DNA from: UBA7488 sp964414185
Lineage (GTDB): Bacteria > Pseudomonadota > Alphaproteobacteria > CAAHEQ01 > UBA3637
Assembly (NCBI GenBank): GCA_964414185.1
Contig: CAYPVK010000001.1
Coordinates: 62,001-126,000 of the forward strand
Reading direction: 5' to 3'
DNA length: 64,000 bases
The translations under genes were made by a program, and so were the position numbers. Under the pieces are notes generated by a model. It was not told where the DNA came from. It saw only the letters and a list, made by a program, of their open reading frames with translations, and ran no database searches. How positions within the stretch are numbered: the first letter of the stretch is position 1; each line of letters starts with the position of its first letter. Positions 40,999-50,583 of the stretch are shown in pieces.

Positions 40999-43900
40999 AT
41001 GATTACCCCCGAATTTATTCATTTGCGCGTTCATACGGCCTTTTCATTGTTGGAAGGCGCCATTAAAGTTGAAAAATTGGCTCATGTGTGCGCCGAACAA
41101 CAAATTCCCGCCGTGGCAATGACCGATTCGGGCAATATTTTCGGGGCAATGGCTTTGACAAAGGCGTGCAAAGGCGAAGGCGTCCAACCCATTATCGGAT
41201 GTCAATTATTGATTAAATCGCCGCAAAAGGACAAAAATGCGTACCAATTAAAAGAACCCACTTACGATAAAGTTGTGGTGTTGGTGCAAAATGAAACAGG
41301 GTATCAAAATCTGTTGTCTATGTTCACGCCGTATTATATGGGGGCGGACAAACAACAAACGCCGCATTTGACTTTTGACGAATTGTGTTTGAAAACCGAA
41401 GGATTGATATTGTTAACGGGCGGGGCCGAAGGAATTTTGGGGCGTCCCGTATCGGTGGGGAAAACCGATTTTGCCGAAGAATTATTGGAACAATTAAAAA
41501 TTGCTTTCCCGAACCGTATTTATATGGAAATACAACGCCACGGGTTGGAAATCGAACAAAACACCGAACCCGCGTTTTTGGATATGGCTTATAAAATGAA
41601 CGTGCCGTTGGTTGCGACGAATGAAGCATATTTTTTAACGCCAGATATGTATGAAGCGCATGACGCGCTTATTTGTATTGCCGAAAAAACGTATGTGACG
41701 GTGGAAGAGCGGCGCAAATTAACGCCGGAACATTATTTAAAAACGCCGGCCGAGATGAAAGAATTGTTTGCCGATTTGCCCGAAGCGATTAACAATACCG
41801 TTTTGATTGCCAAACGGTGCGCATTTATGACCGCGCATAAAAAACCGGCGTTTCCAAATTTCGATTGTGGCGGATTAAGCGAAGACGAACTTTTGGAAAA
41901 AAATGCAAATGTTGGGTTGGCCAAACGTTTGCAAGGGCGTTCTGAAGAAGAAAAAAAGACGTATTTTGACCGTTTGAATTATGAACTTGGCATTATCAAA
42001 CAAATGGGTTTCCCCGGGTACTTTTTAATCGTTGCCGATTTTATCAACTGGTCGAAAGAACATGGCGTGCCGGTCGGCCCGGGGCGCGGGTCGGGCGCCG
42101 GATCGGTGGTCGCATGGGCGATTCGCGTGACGGATATTGACCCGCTCAGATTTAATTTGCTGTTTGAACGTTTTTTGAATCCGGAACGCGTATCGATGCC
42201 GGATTTTGACGTCGATTTTTGTCAGGAAAACCGCGGTCGCACGATTGAATACGTGCAAAATAAATATGGGTTTGACCACGTGGCGCAAATCATTACGTTC
42301 GGCAAGTTGCAAGCCAAAGCCGTTATTCGCGATGTCGGTCGCGTGTTGCAGATTCCTTATCCGGTTGTCGACCGTTTGTCAAAATTAGTCCCAAATACGA
42401 TCGGCATAACGTTAAAGGAAGCGATGGAACAAGAACCCGAATTTGAAAACCAAGCGCGTTCGGAAGAAAGCATTCGCACGCTTTTGGAAATTGCCATAAA
42501 GTTAGAGGGGCTGTACCGCAACTCGTCGACTCACGCGGCGGGCGTTGTTATCGGGAATAAACCGCTCGATCAAATCGTGCCGATTTATAAAGATCCGTCA
42601 TCCGATATGCCCGTGACGCAATACAATATGAAATTCGTTGAAGATGCCAGCTTGATTAAGTTTGACTTTTTGGGGCTTAAAACGTTAACGACGATTGCCA
42701 AAACGGTCGAACATATTAAAAAGCGCGGCATTGATCTTGATGTGCATAATTTGCCTCTTGATGACGAATTGACTTTTAAACTGTTATGCGATGCGAACAC
42801 GTCGGGCGTGTTCCAATTGGAAAGTGCGGGCATGCGCCAAGTGCTTAAAGACATGCAACCCGATAAAATAGAAGACATTATCGCTTTGGTATCATTGTAT
42901 CGTCCGGGACCGATGGATAGTATTCCAAGTTATATTGCTCGTAAAAAAGGGTTGGAACAACCCGATTATTTGCACCCGATGTTGGAAGGGGTTTTAAAGG
43001 AAACCTACGGCATTATGATTTACCAAGAACAAGTGATGCAAATTTCTCAAATTATGGCGGGGTACACATTGGGGGGCGCGGATTTATTGCGCCGCGCGAT
43101 GGGTAAAAAAATCAAGGAAGAAATGGCACGGCAACGCGACATTTTCATCAACGGCGCCATTGCCAAAGGGGTTGAAAAAAAGACGGCCGAAAACGTGTTT
43201 GACAAGATGGCTAAGTTCGCCGAATACGGGTTTAATAAATCTCACGCAGCCGCCTATGCATATATTGCGTATCAAACCGCATATTTAAAGGCGCATTTTC
43301 CGGTAGAATTCATGGCCGCGACAATGACGATGGATAAAATCAATACCGATAAATTGGCGTTCTTTAAAAACGATTTGACGCAAATGAAAATCGGCGTATT
43401 GCCGCCCGATATTAATAAATCCGGTGTGGATTTTGAAGTGGAAGACGGCAAAGTGCGTTATGCGTTGTCTGCGGTGAAAAACGTCGGCGAAGGCGGCATG
43501 CAAATTTTGGTGAGTGAACGTGAAAAGAACGGGCCGTTTAAATCGTTGCAAGATTTCTTTAAACGCATGGATGCGTCGGCGCTCAATAAACGATATTTGG
43601 AAAATTTGGCCAAAGCGGGCGCATTTGAATGTATAGAAAAAAATCGCGCGAAAGTGTTCGGAAATGTGGAAAAAATGATTGCCTATGCAAACGGCGAAAC
43701 ATCGGCGCGCAACAGTTCTCAAATGGGGCTGTTCGGCGGATCTGTCGAAGCAACACCGTTTAAAATCGACGATATTCCGGAATGGTCGCATTTGGAAAAA
43801 TTGGAAATGGAATCCGAAGCTATAGGATTTTATTTGTCCGCACACCCGTTGGATGCGTTCAGTTCGGTGTTTGAACGGTTGCGTGTCAACAATTCTTCCG

Positions 43901-44418
43901 ATTTGGAAAATATCGTCAGTGTCAACGGTACGTCGCGCGTTCAAGTCGCGGCGATTGTGTCCAACGTTAAAGTGCGTTACAGTCAAAAAGGCAATAAGTT
44001 CGGTATTATTTATGCGACTGACAAAGGTGGCGCGTTTGAAGTTTTATGTTTTGCCGATGCGTTAGCCGCACACCAAGAAAAATTGAATTCCGGCCTGCCG
44101 CTCTTATTAAATATTACGGTGGATAAACGCGCCGATGACGATCGGTTGCGCATTTCCTTAAATGATGTATCTTATTTAAACGATGTGATGAGCAAGACGG
44201 CGTCAACCGTTATCGTTACATTGGAAAAACCCGAATGCGTCGATGAACTTAAAAGTATTTTGACGTTCCGACAGTCGGGGCAAAGCCGTGTGTTTTTTGT
44301 TGCGAAAACGGGCGATTACACGGTTGATATTTCCATCCCCGGACGGTATATGATTGATCCGACCGCAATGGAAAAAATCGAACATTTAAACGGCGTGACC
44401 GAGGTGCGGCACGTCTAA
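40999..44418 (+). CDS. dnaE: DNA polymerase III alpha subunit
   Basis: This 1139-residue replicative polymerase starts with a PHP domain (LRVHTAFSLLEGAIKVEKL). The catalytic Asp pair is in MPDFDVDFCQENR; the fingers contain GPGRGSGAGSVVAWA. The C-terminus has a helix-hairpin-helix region, an OB fold (SRVQVAAIVSNVKVRYSQKGNKFG) and a C-terminal tail with QMGLFGG, which fits a beta-clamp-binding motif. It follows lolD by 86 nt, a gene order common in alphaproteobacteria. Confidence 0.97.
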   Translation: MITPEFIHLRVHTAFSLLEGAIKVEKLAHVCAEQQIPAVAMTDSGNIFGAMALTKACKGEGVQPIIGCQLLIKSPQKDKNAYQLKEPTYDKVVVLVQNETGYQNLLSMFTPYYMGADKQQTPHLTFDELCLKTEGLILLTGGAEGILGRPVSVGKTDFAEELLEQLKIAFPNRIYMEIQRHGLEIEQNTEPAFLDMAYKMNVPLVATNEAYFLTPDMYEAHDALICIAEKTYVTVEERRKLTPEHYLKTPAEMKELFADLPEAINNTVLIAKRCAFMTAHKKPAFPNFDCGGLSEDELLEKNANVGLAKRLQGRSEEEKKTYFDRLNYELGIIKQMGFPGYFLIVADFINWSKEHGVPVGPGRGSGAGSVVAWAIRVTDIDPLRFNLLFERFLNPERVSMPDFDVDFCQENRGRTIEYVQNKYGFDHVAQIITFGKLQAKAVIRDVGRVLQIPYPVVDRLSKLVPNTIGITLKEAMEQEPEFENQARSEESIRTLLEIAIKLEGLYRNSSTHAAGVVIGNKPLDQIVPIYKDPSSDMPVTQYNMKFVEDASLIKFDFLGLKTLTTIAKTVEHIKKRGIDLDVHNLPLDDELTFKLLCDANTSGVFQLESAGMRQVLKDMQPDKIEDIIALVSLYRPGPMDSIPSYIARKKGLEQPDYLHPMLEGVLKETYGIMIYQEQVMQISQIMAGYTLGGADLLRRAMGKKIKEEMARQRDIFINGAIAKGVEKKTAENVFDKMAKFAEYGFNKSHAAAYAYIAYQTAYLKAHFPVEFMAATMTMDKINTDKLAFFKNDLTQMKIGVLPPDINKSGVDFEVEDGKVRYALSAVKNVGEGGMQILVSEREKNGPFKSLQDFFKRMDASALNKRYLENLAKAGAFECIEKNRAKVFGNVEKMIAYANGETSARNSSQMGLFGGSVEATPFKIDDIPEWSHLEKLEMESEAIGFYLSAHPLDAFSSVFERLRVNNSSDLENIVSVNGTSRVQVAAIVSNVKVRYSQKGNKFGIIYATDKGGAFEVLCFADALAAHQEKLNSGLPLLLNITVDKRADDDRLRISLNDVSYLNDVMSKTASTVIVTLEKPECVDELKSILTFRQSGQSRVFFVAKTGDYTVDISIPGRYMIDPTAMEKIEHLNGVTEVRHV

Positions 44419-44441
44419 AGCGCAAAAGGAGAGGCTAAAAA

Positions 44442-45365
44442 ATGAAATTTTTATGTTTTTTGATTATATTTATTTTCCAGATGGCAATTTTTGATGTCAA
44501 AGCGGAATCTTTGTCTTGGTTTGCACAAGTAGACGTTATGAGAGCCGATCTTTGTGATGATTCCGATGGAGTAAAAATTTATGGCGATGTAAGTTCTTGT
44601 TCCGCCATTTGTCCAAATCGTACTATGGTAGGAGGTTTTTGTGTTCTAAAGTGCTTGCCTGACAAACCTTTGATGGATAATTATGGAAAGTGTCATGCAT
44701 GTGATGACAAACGTCCGCTTATGGTACCCGAATGTCAACAGCTTTGTCCGAATCGGAAATTAAAAAATTCCTTTTGCATTATTGAATGCCCGTCGGATAA
44801 ACCTTTGATGGATCGAGACGGGGAGTGTTATGCATGTGATGAAGAAAATGGTGTTTATGTTTTAGGTATTAAGGAAAATTGCATGGCATGCCCCAATCGT
44901 GTTTTAAATGCCCTCTATTGTGTTTTACGGTGTCCGACGGATAAACCCTTGATGGATTATGATGGTAATTGTCATGCATGTGATGAAGAAAATGGTGTTT
45001 ATGTTGCAGGTATTAAGGAAAATTGCATGGCATGCCCCAATCGTGTTTTAAATGCCAACTATTGTGTTTTGTCGTGTCCACCCGACAAACCCTTGATGGA
45101 TAAAGATGGTAAATGTTATGCATGTGTCGATACCGGTGTTATTAATGTTGATAATATTGAAGAAAATTGTAAGGTATGCCCCAATCGTATATTAAACGGG
45201 CGATATTGCGTTGCGCCGTGCCCGCTGGATAAGGTGTTGTTCGGAATGAATGGCAAATGCTATGCATGTGATGACAAAAGTCGTGTTTTTGTCAACGGGG
45301 ATTCGAAATATTGCAATGTTTGTCCAAATCGCACTATGGAAGGAGATTTTTGTGTTTTAAAGTAA
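44442..45365 (+). CDS. Secreted Cys-rich tandem-repeat protein
   Basis: This 307-residue protein starts with a signal peptide (residues 1-21, cleavage after VKA). The mature part consists of about five copies of a ~48-residue unit: CPNRxLxxxYCVLxCPxDKP, then LMDxDGxCxACDEENGV and a variable link. Each unit has about six Cys. Two adjacent units are nearly identical in DNA, offset by exactly 144 bp (44831 and 44975), which points to recent unit duplication. The last unit breaks off at FCVLK. The spacing suggests disulfide-rich modules in the periplasm or at the surface. It follows dnaE by 23 nt with its own AAAGGAGAGG site and is unrelated to dnaE in function. Confidence 0.85.
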   Translation: MKFLCFLIIFIFQMAIFDVKAESLSWFAQVDVMRADLCDDSDGVKIYGDVSSCSAICPNRTMVGGFCVLKCLPDKPLMDNYGKCHACDDKRPLMVPECQQLCPNRKLKNSFCIIECPSDKPLMDRDGECYACDEENGVYVLGIKENCMACPNRVLNALYCVLRCPTDKPLMDYDGNCHACDEENGVYVAGIKENCMACPNRVLNANYCVLSCPPDKPLMDKDGKCYACVDTGVINVDNIEENCKVCPNRILNGRYCVAPCPLDKVLFGMNGKCYACDDKSRVFVNGDSKYCNVCPNRTMEGDFCVLK

Positions 45366-45434
45366 TTTGGCGCAGCACTCAAGTTTTAAAATTTAATTTT
45401 GACCTTGATTTGCCCACGGATAAAATGACATGCC

Positions 45435-45463
45435 TTGACAAGTTTCAAGTTTTCTTTTACACT
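45435..45463 (+). promoter_or_regulatory. Promoter for lgt
   Basis: TTGACA (45435-45440), a 17-nt spacer and TACACT (45458-45463). Confidence 0.68.
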
Positions 45464-45492
45464 TCTTTTTAAATTAAAAAAGGAAACAAAAG

Positions 45493-46320
45493 ATGTATCA
45501 AGGAATAATGTTCCCCGATTTGGACCCGGTGGCTTTTCAAATGGGATGGGTGGTCATCAGGTGGTATTCGTTGGCCTATATTTTCGGGTTGTTGGGGGCG
45601 TGGTTGTTGGCACGCCAAATGTCGCGCGTGTCCAAAAGCGTTTTTACCGTTTTGAAAATCGACGATTTTTTGATATGGGCGACCGCCGGCATTATCATCG
45701 GCGGACGGCTCGGGTATGTGCTGTTTTATAACTTGGGGTATTTTTTGGAATTTCCGGCGCAAATCCCCGCTATTTGGCAAGGCGGCATGTCTTTTCACGG
45801 CGGCCTTATCGGCGTGTTGGTCGCAACGCTTTTATTTGCCAAGAAAAAGGAAATTTCGCCTTTGGCCATGGGCGATATTTTGGTATGTGTCGCACCAATC
45901 GGTTTATTTTTGGGACGGTTGGCAAATTTCGTTAACGGCGAGTTGTACGGACGCGTGTCGCATGCGGTGCCGTGGGTAATGATTTTCCCGGGCGGGGGTG
46001 AAGAGCCGCGCCATCCGAGCCAATTATACGAAGCTTTCGGGGAAGGGTTATTGTTATTTGTTATTTTAAACGCTGTTTGGTGGCTTATGCCCAAATACCG
46101 CGAACGCCAAGGTTTTATGAGCGGATTATTTTTCGTTTTGTACGGTATCGTGCGATTCTTGTTGGAATTTTTCCGAGAACCCGATGAACATTTGGGGTTT
46201 GTCTTGCAAGGTTTGTCAATGGGGCAATTGTTATGTGTGCCGATGGTTTTGTTCGGCGTGTGGTTGATAATGAAAGTATCGCCCAAAGCGGTCGTTAAAC
46301 GGATGCGGGAACCGAAATGA
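45493..46320 (+). CDS. lgt: Prolipoprotein diacylglyceryl transferase
   Basis: 275 residues and seven TM helices. It moves diacylglycerol from phosphatidylglycerol to the lipobox Cys of prolipoproteins, the first step of lipoprotein maturation. Signatures GGRLGYVLFYN, MSFHGGLIGV, GRLANFVNGELYGR and RHPSQLYEA are present. Ribosome site AAGGAAAC. Its TGA overlaps the next ATG. Confidence 0.97.
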   Translation: MYQGIMFPDLDPVAFQMGWVVIRWYSLAYIFGLLGAWLLARQMSRVSKSVFTVLKIDDFLIWATAGIIIGGRLGYVLFYNLGYFLEFPAQIPAIWQGGMSFHGGLIGVLVATLLFAKKKEISPLAMGDILVCVAPIGLFLGRLANFVNGELYGRVSHAVPWVMIFPGGGEEPRHPSQLYEAFGEGLLLFVILNAVWWLMPKYRERQGFMSGLFFVLYGIVRFLLEFFREPDEHLGFVLQGLSMGQLLCVPMVLFGVWLIMKVSPKAVVKRMREPK

Positions 46321-47027
46321 CACAATCCGGACGTTCGTTTTCTTTATTTCAAAAATTGGGGCGTTTGATAAAGTACCGCTTGGTTATCCCTCTTATCCGT
46401 TCGCCGCATCCGCCCGAATATAAAGCTCGCGGCGTTGCTGTCGGTATGGCTTGGGCAATGACACCGTTGGTCGGCATTCAAATGTGGCTGGTGTTCATGA
46501 CGTGGGCTTTTTTGCGCAAAGTGTTCAAATGGCATTTTTCGTTGCCGTTGGCGTTGGCTTATACATGGGTAACGAATGTATTTACAATGGTGCCGGTTTA
46601 TTACGGCTTTTATGTAACGGGTCAAATTATGCGCGGCAACGGGGCGCATATTCGCGGTTATCAAAATTTAAAACATATTATTGAAATGACATTTTTGACC
46701 GATTACGATTTTTACCAAAAATGGGCGTTGTTTTTCAAATTGTTGTTGAAAGATTGGGGCATATCAATGGCCGTCGGATGCATCCCGTGGGCTGTCGTGT
46801 TCGGTATCGGCAGTTATTATGTGACGATGAAATATGAACGTATGCGTATGGCGTTGCGGGAAAAACGTTTAAAAAAAGTGTTGGAACGCGAATGGGCGGC
46901 ACGTAAAATGGATGAAATGCGCATCGCAACGGATGAGCGGTGTATCGTATCGGGTAACCCGCGCGTAAAAATGAATGCGGGGCACCTGAACAAAAAAAGG
47001 CCGCTCGCGTCGCGCCAAAAAAAATGA
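46317..47027 (+). CDS. DUF2062 membrane protein
   Basis: 236 residues. The N-terminal half matches the DUF2062 pattern (SPHPPEYKARGVAVGMAWAMTPLVGIQM), with amphipathic and TM helices (~40-65, 75-100, 145-170). The C-terminus is a long basic helix (Arg/Lys-rich, ~180-236). The function of the family is unknown. It starts within the lgt stop (ATGA), so it is probably translationally coupled, and lies before pgeF. Confidence 0.82.
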   Translation: MTQSGRSFSLFQKLGRLIKYRLVIPLIRSPHPPEYKARGVAVGMAWAMTPLVGIQMWLVFMTWAFLRKVFKWHFSLPLALAYTWVTNVFTMVPVYYGFYVTGQIMRGNGAHIRGYQNLKHIIEMTFLTDYDFYQKWALFFKLLLKDWGISMAVGCIPWAVVFGIGSYYVTMKYERMRMALREKRLKKVLEREWAARKMDEMRIATDERCIVSGNPRVKMNAGHLNKKRPLASRQKK

Positions 47028-47063
47028 AGGTTAAAAAGACCGAACGGTGAAAGAGCGGCAGGT

Positions 47064-47693
47064 ATGGAACAGGCAGATAATTTAAAAAATTTGAAAGGTA
47101 TCCGTCACGGCTTTTACAATGCTGCCGAATCGAAAAGCGTTGTGCGTCCGATGTTGTTGACGCAAGTGCACGGTGCCGACGTATTGAATGTTGAAGCCCC
47201 CCGTTTTGATATGCCCAAAGCCGATGCGTGGGTAACGAACAAAAGCAAGATTGAATTGGTAATCAAGACGGCCGATTGTGCGCCCGTTTTGTTGGCCGAT
47301 GACAGAAACGGCGTTATCGGGGCGGCGCATGCCGGTTGGAAGGGCGCTTTCCAAGGTGTTATTGAAAACACTGTTATGGCAATGTTGCGTTTGGGGGCGC
47401 GGGTCGAACATATCAAAGCGGCGATCGGACCTTGCTTACATACAAAAAATTTTGAAGTCGGCGCGGATATGAAGGCTTTGTTTCCCGTGACCGAGCATAT
47501 ATTTTTCAAAATTTTGAACGGCAAAGAACATTTTGATTTTACGGCCTATTTAATGCACCGTTTGCGCCGTTGCGGGATTGAAAGCATTTGCTTTATTGAT
47601 GCGGATACATATGAAAATGCGGCTTACAACAGTTATCGCCGCGATAAAGCCAATCCCGGACGCCAATACAGTGTGATTTCATTAACGGATTGA
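47064..47693 (+). CDS. pgeF: Purine nucleoside phosphorylase / laccase-domain protein (YfiH family)
   Basis: 209 residues, slightly shorter than the usual ~240. The family's zinc-site motifs are present: TQVHGADVLNVE (His), VIKTADCAPVLLADD (Cys) and GAAHAGWKG (His), with AAIGPCLHTKNFEVG. YfiH proteins phosphorolyse or deaminate purine nucleosides; in E. coli the protein edits wrong amino acids in peptidoglycan precursors. It is part of the lgt operon. Confidence 0.92.
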   Translation: MEQADNLKNLKGIRHGFYNAAESKSVVRPMLLTQVHGADVLNVEAPRFDMPKADAWVTNKSKIELVIKTADCAPVLLADDRNGVIGAAHAGWKGAFQGVIENTVMAMLRLGARVEHIKAAIGPCLHTKNFEVGADMKALFPVTEHIFFKILNGKEHFDFTAYLMHRLRRCGIESICFIDADTYENAAYNSYRRDKANPGRQYSVISLTD

Positions 47694-47757
47694 TTTCGTT
47701 GTTTATTTTAAAAATATTTTTTGTTGCGTCGGACGCTCGTCTTTTTTCAAAGAGCCA

Positions 47758-47785
47758 TTGACATTTTCGCGCAATAAAGTATCAT
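47758..47785 (+). promoter_or_regulatory. Promoter for the nucleotidyltransferase
   Basis: TTGACA (47758-47763), a 16-nt spacer and TATCAT (47780-47785). Confidence 0.65.
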
Positions 47786-47822
47786 GAATTTGTCGCGTTT
47801 AATTTTTATAGGAGACATAAAT

Positions 47823-48749
47823 ATGTATGACAATATAGAATTCATTGTTGCCTGCGGCGGCAAAAGCACAAGAAACTTTCCGCATTCCAAGGCGGTGGCA
47901 CATAAATCGTTGATGCCGTTCGGTGATGTGCGTTTGATTGACGTCGTTTTAAAAGACATTGTCAATTTGGGCGCCAAGCACATTACGTTGGTGTGTTCTT
48001 CCGAAGAAGTAATTCAAGATTTTAAAGAAGCTTTGACACCCGATACGAAAATTGAAGAAAAATTGCGCAAGGCCGGGCGCGTGCAAATTGCCGATGCGCT
48101 TAAATCCACGTTTTTGCCGGGTGACATTGATTTGAAATATGTCGTGCAATCGCAGCCGCTCGGTACCGCTCATGTATTGGGGTTGGCGCATCGCGTTTCG
48201 CCCGATCGTCACGGCGTGTTAATTTTCCCCGACGATATTATCGTTGCCAAAAAAACGGGCGACAGGTCTTTTTTAAGCCGTATGGTCGAAGATTTTGCCA
48301 AAAATGAAAAGCAAATTTCTTTGACGGGCGTTGTGAAAGACGATGTCAGCAACAATTCCATTATCGTTGACGGCAGATTGGTTGAAAAACCCAAAAATCC
48401 GACCAGCAACATAGCGGGATATTCGCCGATTATTTTCCCGAAAGAAATTATGGATTTGGCCGCTTTAAAAACCGACGAATATGAACGCACCGGCAAATTG
48501 GATGTGTCATCGGCGATTTCGGGCGAATGGATTTATACCGATTTGGTCAATGAATTTTTGGATAAAAACGATCCGGACGGAAACGAATATAAATTAAAAA
48601 TGTTCATTATGGATCCCGATTTGTATATGTTGTTGGATACGGGTACTTTGCCGCTGTATCAAAAAAGCCAATTATATGCGTTGTTTAACCTGTCGGTATT
48701 TAAAGCGGATAATATTGCCTATGCCAAAGATTTGTTAAAGGACAAATAA
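47823..48749 (+). CDS. GalU-like sugar-phosphate nucleotidyltransferase, divergent
   Basis: 308 residues. The fold is that of UTP-glucose-1-phosphate uridylyltransferases, but the nucleotide loop reads ACGGKSTRNFPHSKAVAHKSLMPFG instead of the usual GxGTRxxPxTK form; the Arg and Lys remain. Downstream SQPLGTAHVLGLA (base recognition), FPDDIIV (metal Asp) and VEKPKNPTSNIAG (sugar contact) follow GalU. It probably makes an NDP-sugar; which one is unknown. ATG 47823 follows TAGGAGA; the in-frame ATG at 47784 lacks a ribosome site and lies at the promoter. It stands alone with its own terminator. Confidence 0.82.
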   Translation: MYDNIEFIVACGGKSTRNFPHSKAVAHKSLMPFGDVRLIDVVLKDIVNLGAKHITLVCSSEEVIQDFKEALTPDTKIEEKLRKAGRVQIADALKSTFLPGDIDLKYVVQSQPLGTAHVLGLAHRVSPDRHGVLIFPDDIIVAKKTGDRSFLSRMVEDFAKNEKQISLTGVVKDDVSNNSIIVDGRLVEKPKNPTSNIAGYSPIIFPKEIMDLAALKTDEYERTGKLDVSSAISGEWIYTDLVNEFLDKNDPDGNEYKLKMFIMDPDLYMLLDTGTLPLYQKSQLYALFNLSVFKADNIAYAKDLLKDK

Positions 48750-48772
48750 AAAAGGGAGATCGTAAAAAAATA

Positions 48773-48801
48773 AGGCCGGGGTTTTGCCCCGGTTTTTTTT
48801 A
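48773..48801 (+). terminator. Terminator of the nucleotidyltransferase gene
   Basis: GCCGGGG / CCCCGGT with loop TTTTG, followed by eight T's. Confidence 0.9.
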
Positions 48802-48876
48802 TGCGTATTTATCTTGTTTGGCATAGCAAAAATTTAACGGATACAAACCGTTTTTTTCAGCCTGAAAAAATTCCGG

Positions 48877-49401
48877 TTAATACGACGTAAAGTATAAAGT
48901 CCGTTTGCCTTTGCGCCCTTCCGGACAACTGCCGCGCTCAACTGATACTGTGCCGACATGTTCCCAAGAACGGCTTAGCAAATTGCGGCAAGATGCAGCG
49001 GGAACTTCGGTTAATGTAATTGTGAAATTTTCACCACCGTTAACCGGTTCCACATACATGTCACCACCAAATGGATTTTTCCACTTATCGTTGACGCAAT
49101 CGCGCGAAAGGACATCGTTTTGGCAAATCTTTGACATCGATAAACCGTTGTAATCTTTTTGCCAAGAATATAAATCTTGCACACCCAAAACGGCTTGTTC
49201 AATATCATCGGCCGCTGTGTTGGCGCGCCATGCCTGCATCGCATAACCGGCTCCCGTCATGCCGCCGACCGTCAACATGGTAATAATGGCAATTGTGCCG
49301 AGCATTTCGATTAAGCTGCGCCCCGATTCGCCCGTTTCGATTGCATCGGGCGTTTGTTCGCCTTGAAAATAGGTTTTATCGTTAAAAAGTGAAGAAAACA
49401 T
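48877..49401 (-). CDS. Type IV prepilin-like protein (GRSLIEML class)
   Basis: 174 residues. A 25-residue hydrophilic leader ends at Gly, followed by RSLIEMLGTIAIITMLTVGG: the processing Gly, Glu5 and the hydrophobic alpha-1 helix of type IV pilins, with Arg-Ser instead of Phe-Thr at +1/+2. The globular part has four Cys; a C-terminal pair (SCRNLL..RGSC) could form the D-region disulfide. No assembly ATPase, prepilin peptidase or platform gene is in the window. It sits 18 nt downstream of cca on the same strand. Confidence 0.82.
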   Translation of the reverse strand: MFSSLFNDKTYFQGEQTPDAIETGESGRSLIEMLGTIAIITMLTVGGMTGAGYAMQAWRANTAADDIEQAVLGVQDLYSWQKDYNGLSMSKICQNDVLSRDCVNDKWKNPFGGDMYVEPVNGGENFTITLTEVPAASCRNLLSRSWEHVGTVSVERGSCPEGRKGKRTLYFTSY

Positions 49402-49419
49402 TTTGCGACTCCTTTTGAT

Positions 49420-50559
49420 TTAGCCTTTATTATACGCCATAAGTGCTTTTAAGACAAGTGTTTTATTATTCGTAAAATCCAAATCGGCCCAAATCGATTT
49501 TGCTAAATTGAAAACTTCCTTCATTTGCGGGCCCGCTTTAAAGCCCGCAGCCAACAAATCCGCTCCCGTAACGGGGAAAACAGGCGGTGTCAAAGCGGCC
49601 AATTCTTTTGCCCGTTGCGGTGTGATTTGCCCGAAACTTAAAGCTCGGTTGATATAAAAATGAAAAGCGTCGATGCCGCGGTCGAATAACAACATTTTTA
49701 GGGCTTTTTCCGTTATTGTCATATCGGGCGTATCGGCATATAATTTCAATGTGTTTTTTTGCACGTTTGACAAGGCCAAATCCGGCATGCATGCTCTCGT
49801 TAAAATGCTGAGCCGTTGCAAAAGGGGGGCTTGCGGATTGACGGCCGAAAATTTTTCAAACCCTTGAATGTCCGCCTCAGGCACCAGGTATGCCAGCACG
49901 TCCGTTTGTTCCATAAAGCGCAAGGTAAGCGGGGCACCTTGTTGCATTAAAATTTTAAATAATTCATCACGTTTGCGTTCCTTGGATATGTGTTTCAATC
50001 CTTCCGCCAGACATTTGCATGCTCGGCAAGCCACTTTGTCAACGGCGCCATGCCCCATTTTTCCCCAAAAACGAAAATAACGCAAAATGCGCAGATAATC
50101 TTCTTTAATGCGTTCGTCGGCGTTCCCGATAAAACGGACGTATCTGTTTTCAATATCCGCCAATCCGTCGTTATAATCGTATACCCGCCCGTTTTGATCC
50201 GAATACAGTGCGTTGATTGTAAAATCGCGGCGGCGCGAATCTTCCGCGTACGAATCGGTAAAGGCAACGGTTGCATGGCGGCCGTCGGTTTTTTCGTCGC
50301 GGCGCAATGTCGTGATTTCGTATAAGGTATTGTTTATAAAGGCCGAAACGGTGCCGTGTTTCAGGCCTGTCGGAATTGTGCGGATGCCTTTTTCTTTAAG
50401 CAGCGTGATGATTTGCGCAGGCTCATAAGGCGTTGCGAAATCAATATCACCGGGTGGGACATTCATTAAGGCATCGCGCACGGCTCCGCCCACCAAACGG
50501 GCATTGCCGTTTAAAGCGTCGAAAAGTTGCCGTACGGGTTTTGTTAAAAGTTGTTTCAT
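49420..50559 (-). CDS. cca: CCA tRNA nucleotidyltransferase / poly(A) polymerase
   Basis: 379 residues. Class II nucleotidyltransferase head: ARLVGGAVRDALMNVPPGDIDFAT holds the GG-VRD and DxD metal motif, followed by TTLRRDEKTDGRH and RRRDFTINALY. The neck has RIKEDYLRILRYFRFWGKMG. It adds CCA to tRNA 3' ends or A tails; which is not decided by sequence alone. Both tRNAs in this window encode CCA, so a repair role is likely. ATG 50559 fits family alignment; 42 extra residues upstream would be unrelated. Confidence 0.92.
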   Translation of the reverse strand: MKQLLTKPVRQLFDALNGNARLVGGAVRDALMNVPPGDIDFATPYEPAQIITLLKEKGIRTIPTGLKHGTVSAFINNTLYEITTLRRDEKTDGRHATVAFTDSYAEDSRRRDFTINALYSDQNGRVYDYNDGLADIENRYVRFIGNADERIKEDYLRILRYFRFWGKMGHGAVDKVACRACKCLAEGLKHISKERKRDELFKILMQQGAPLTLRFMEQTDVLAYLVPEADIQGFEKFSAVNPQAPLLQRLSILTRACMPDLALSNVQKNTLKLYADTPDMTITEKALKMLLFDRGIDAFHFYINRALSFGQITPQRAKELAALTPPVFPVTGADLLAAGFKAGPQMKEVFNLAKSIWADLDFTNNKTLVLKALMAYNKG

Positions 50560-50583
50560 ATGGTAAGTATATGCATAATATTG

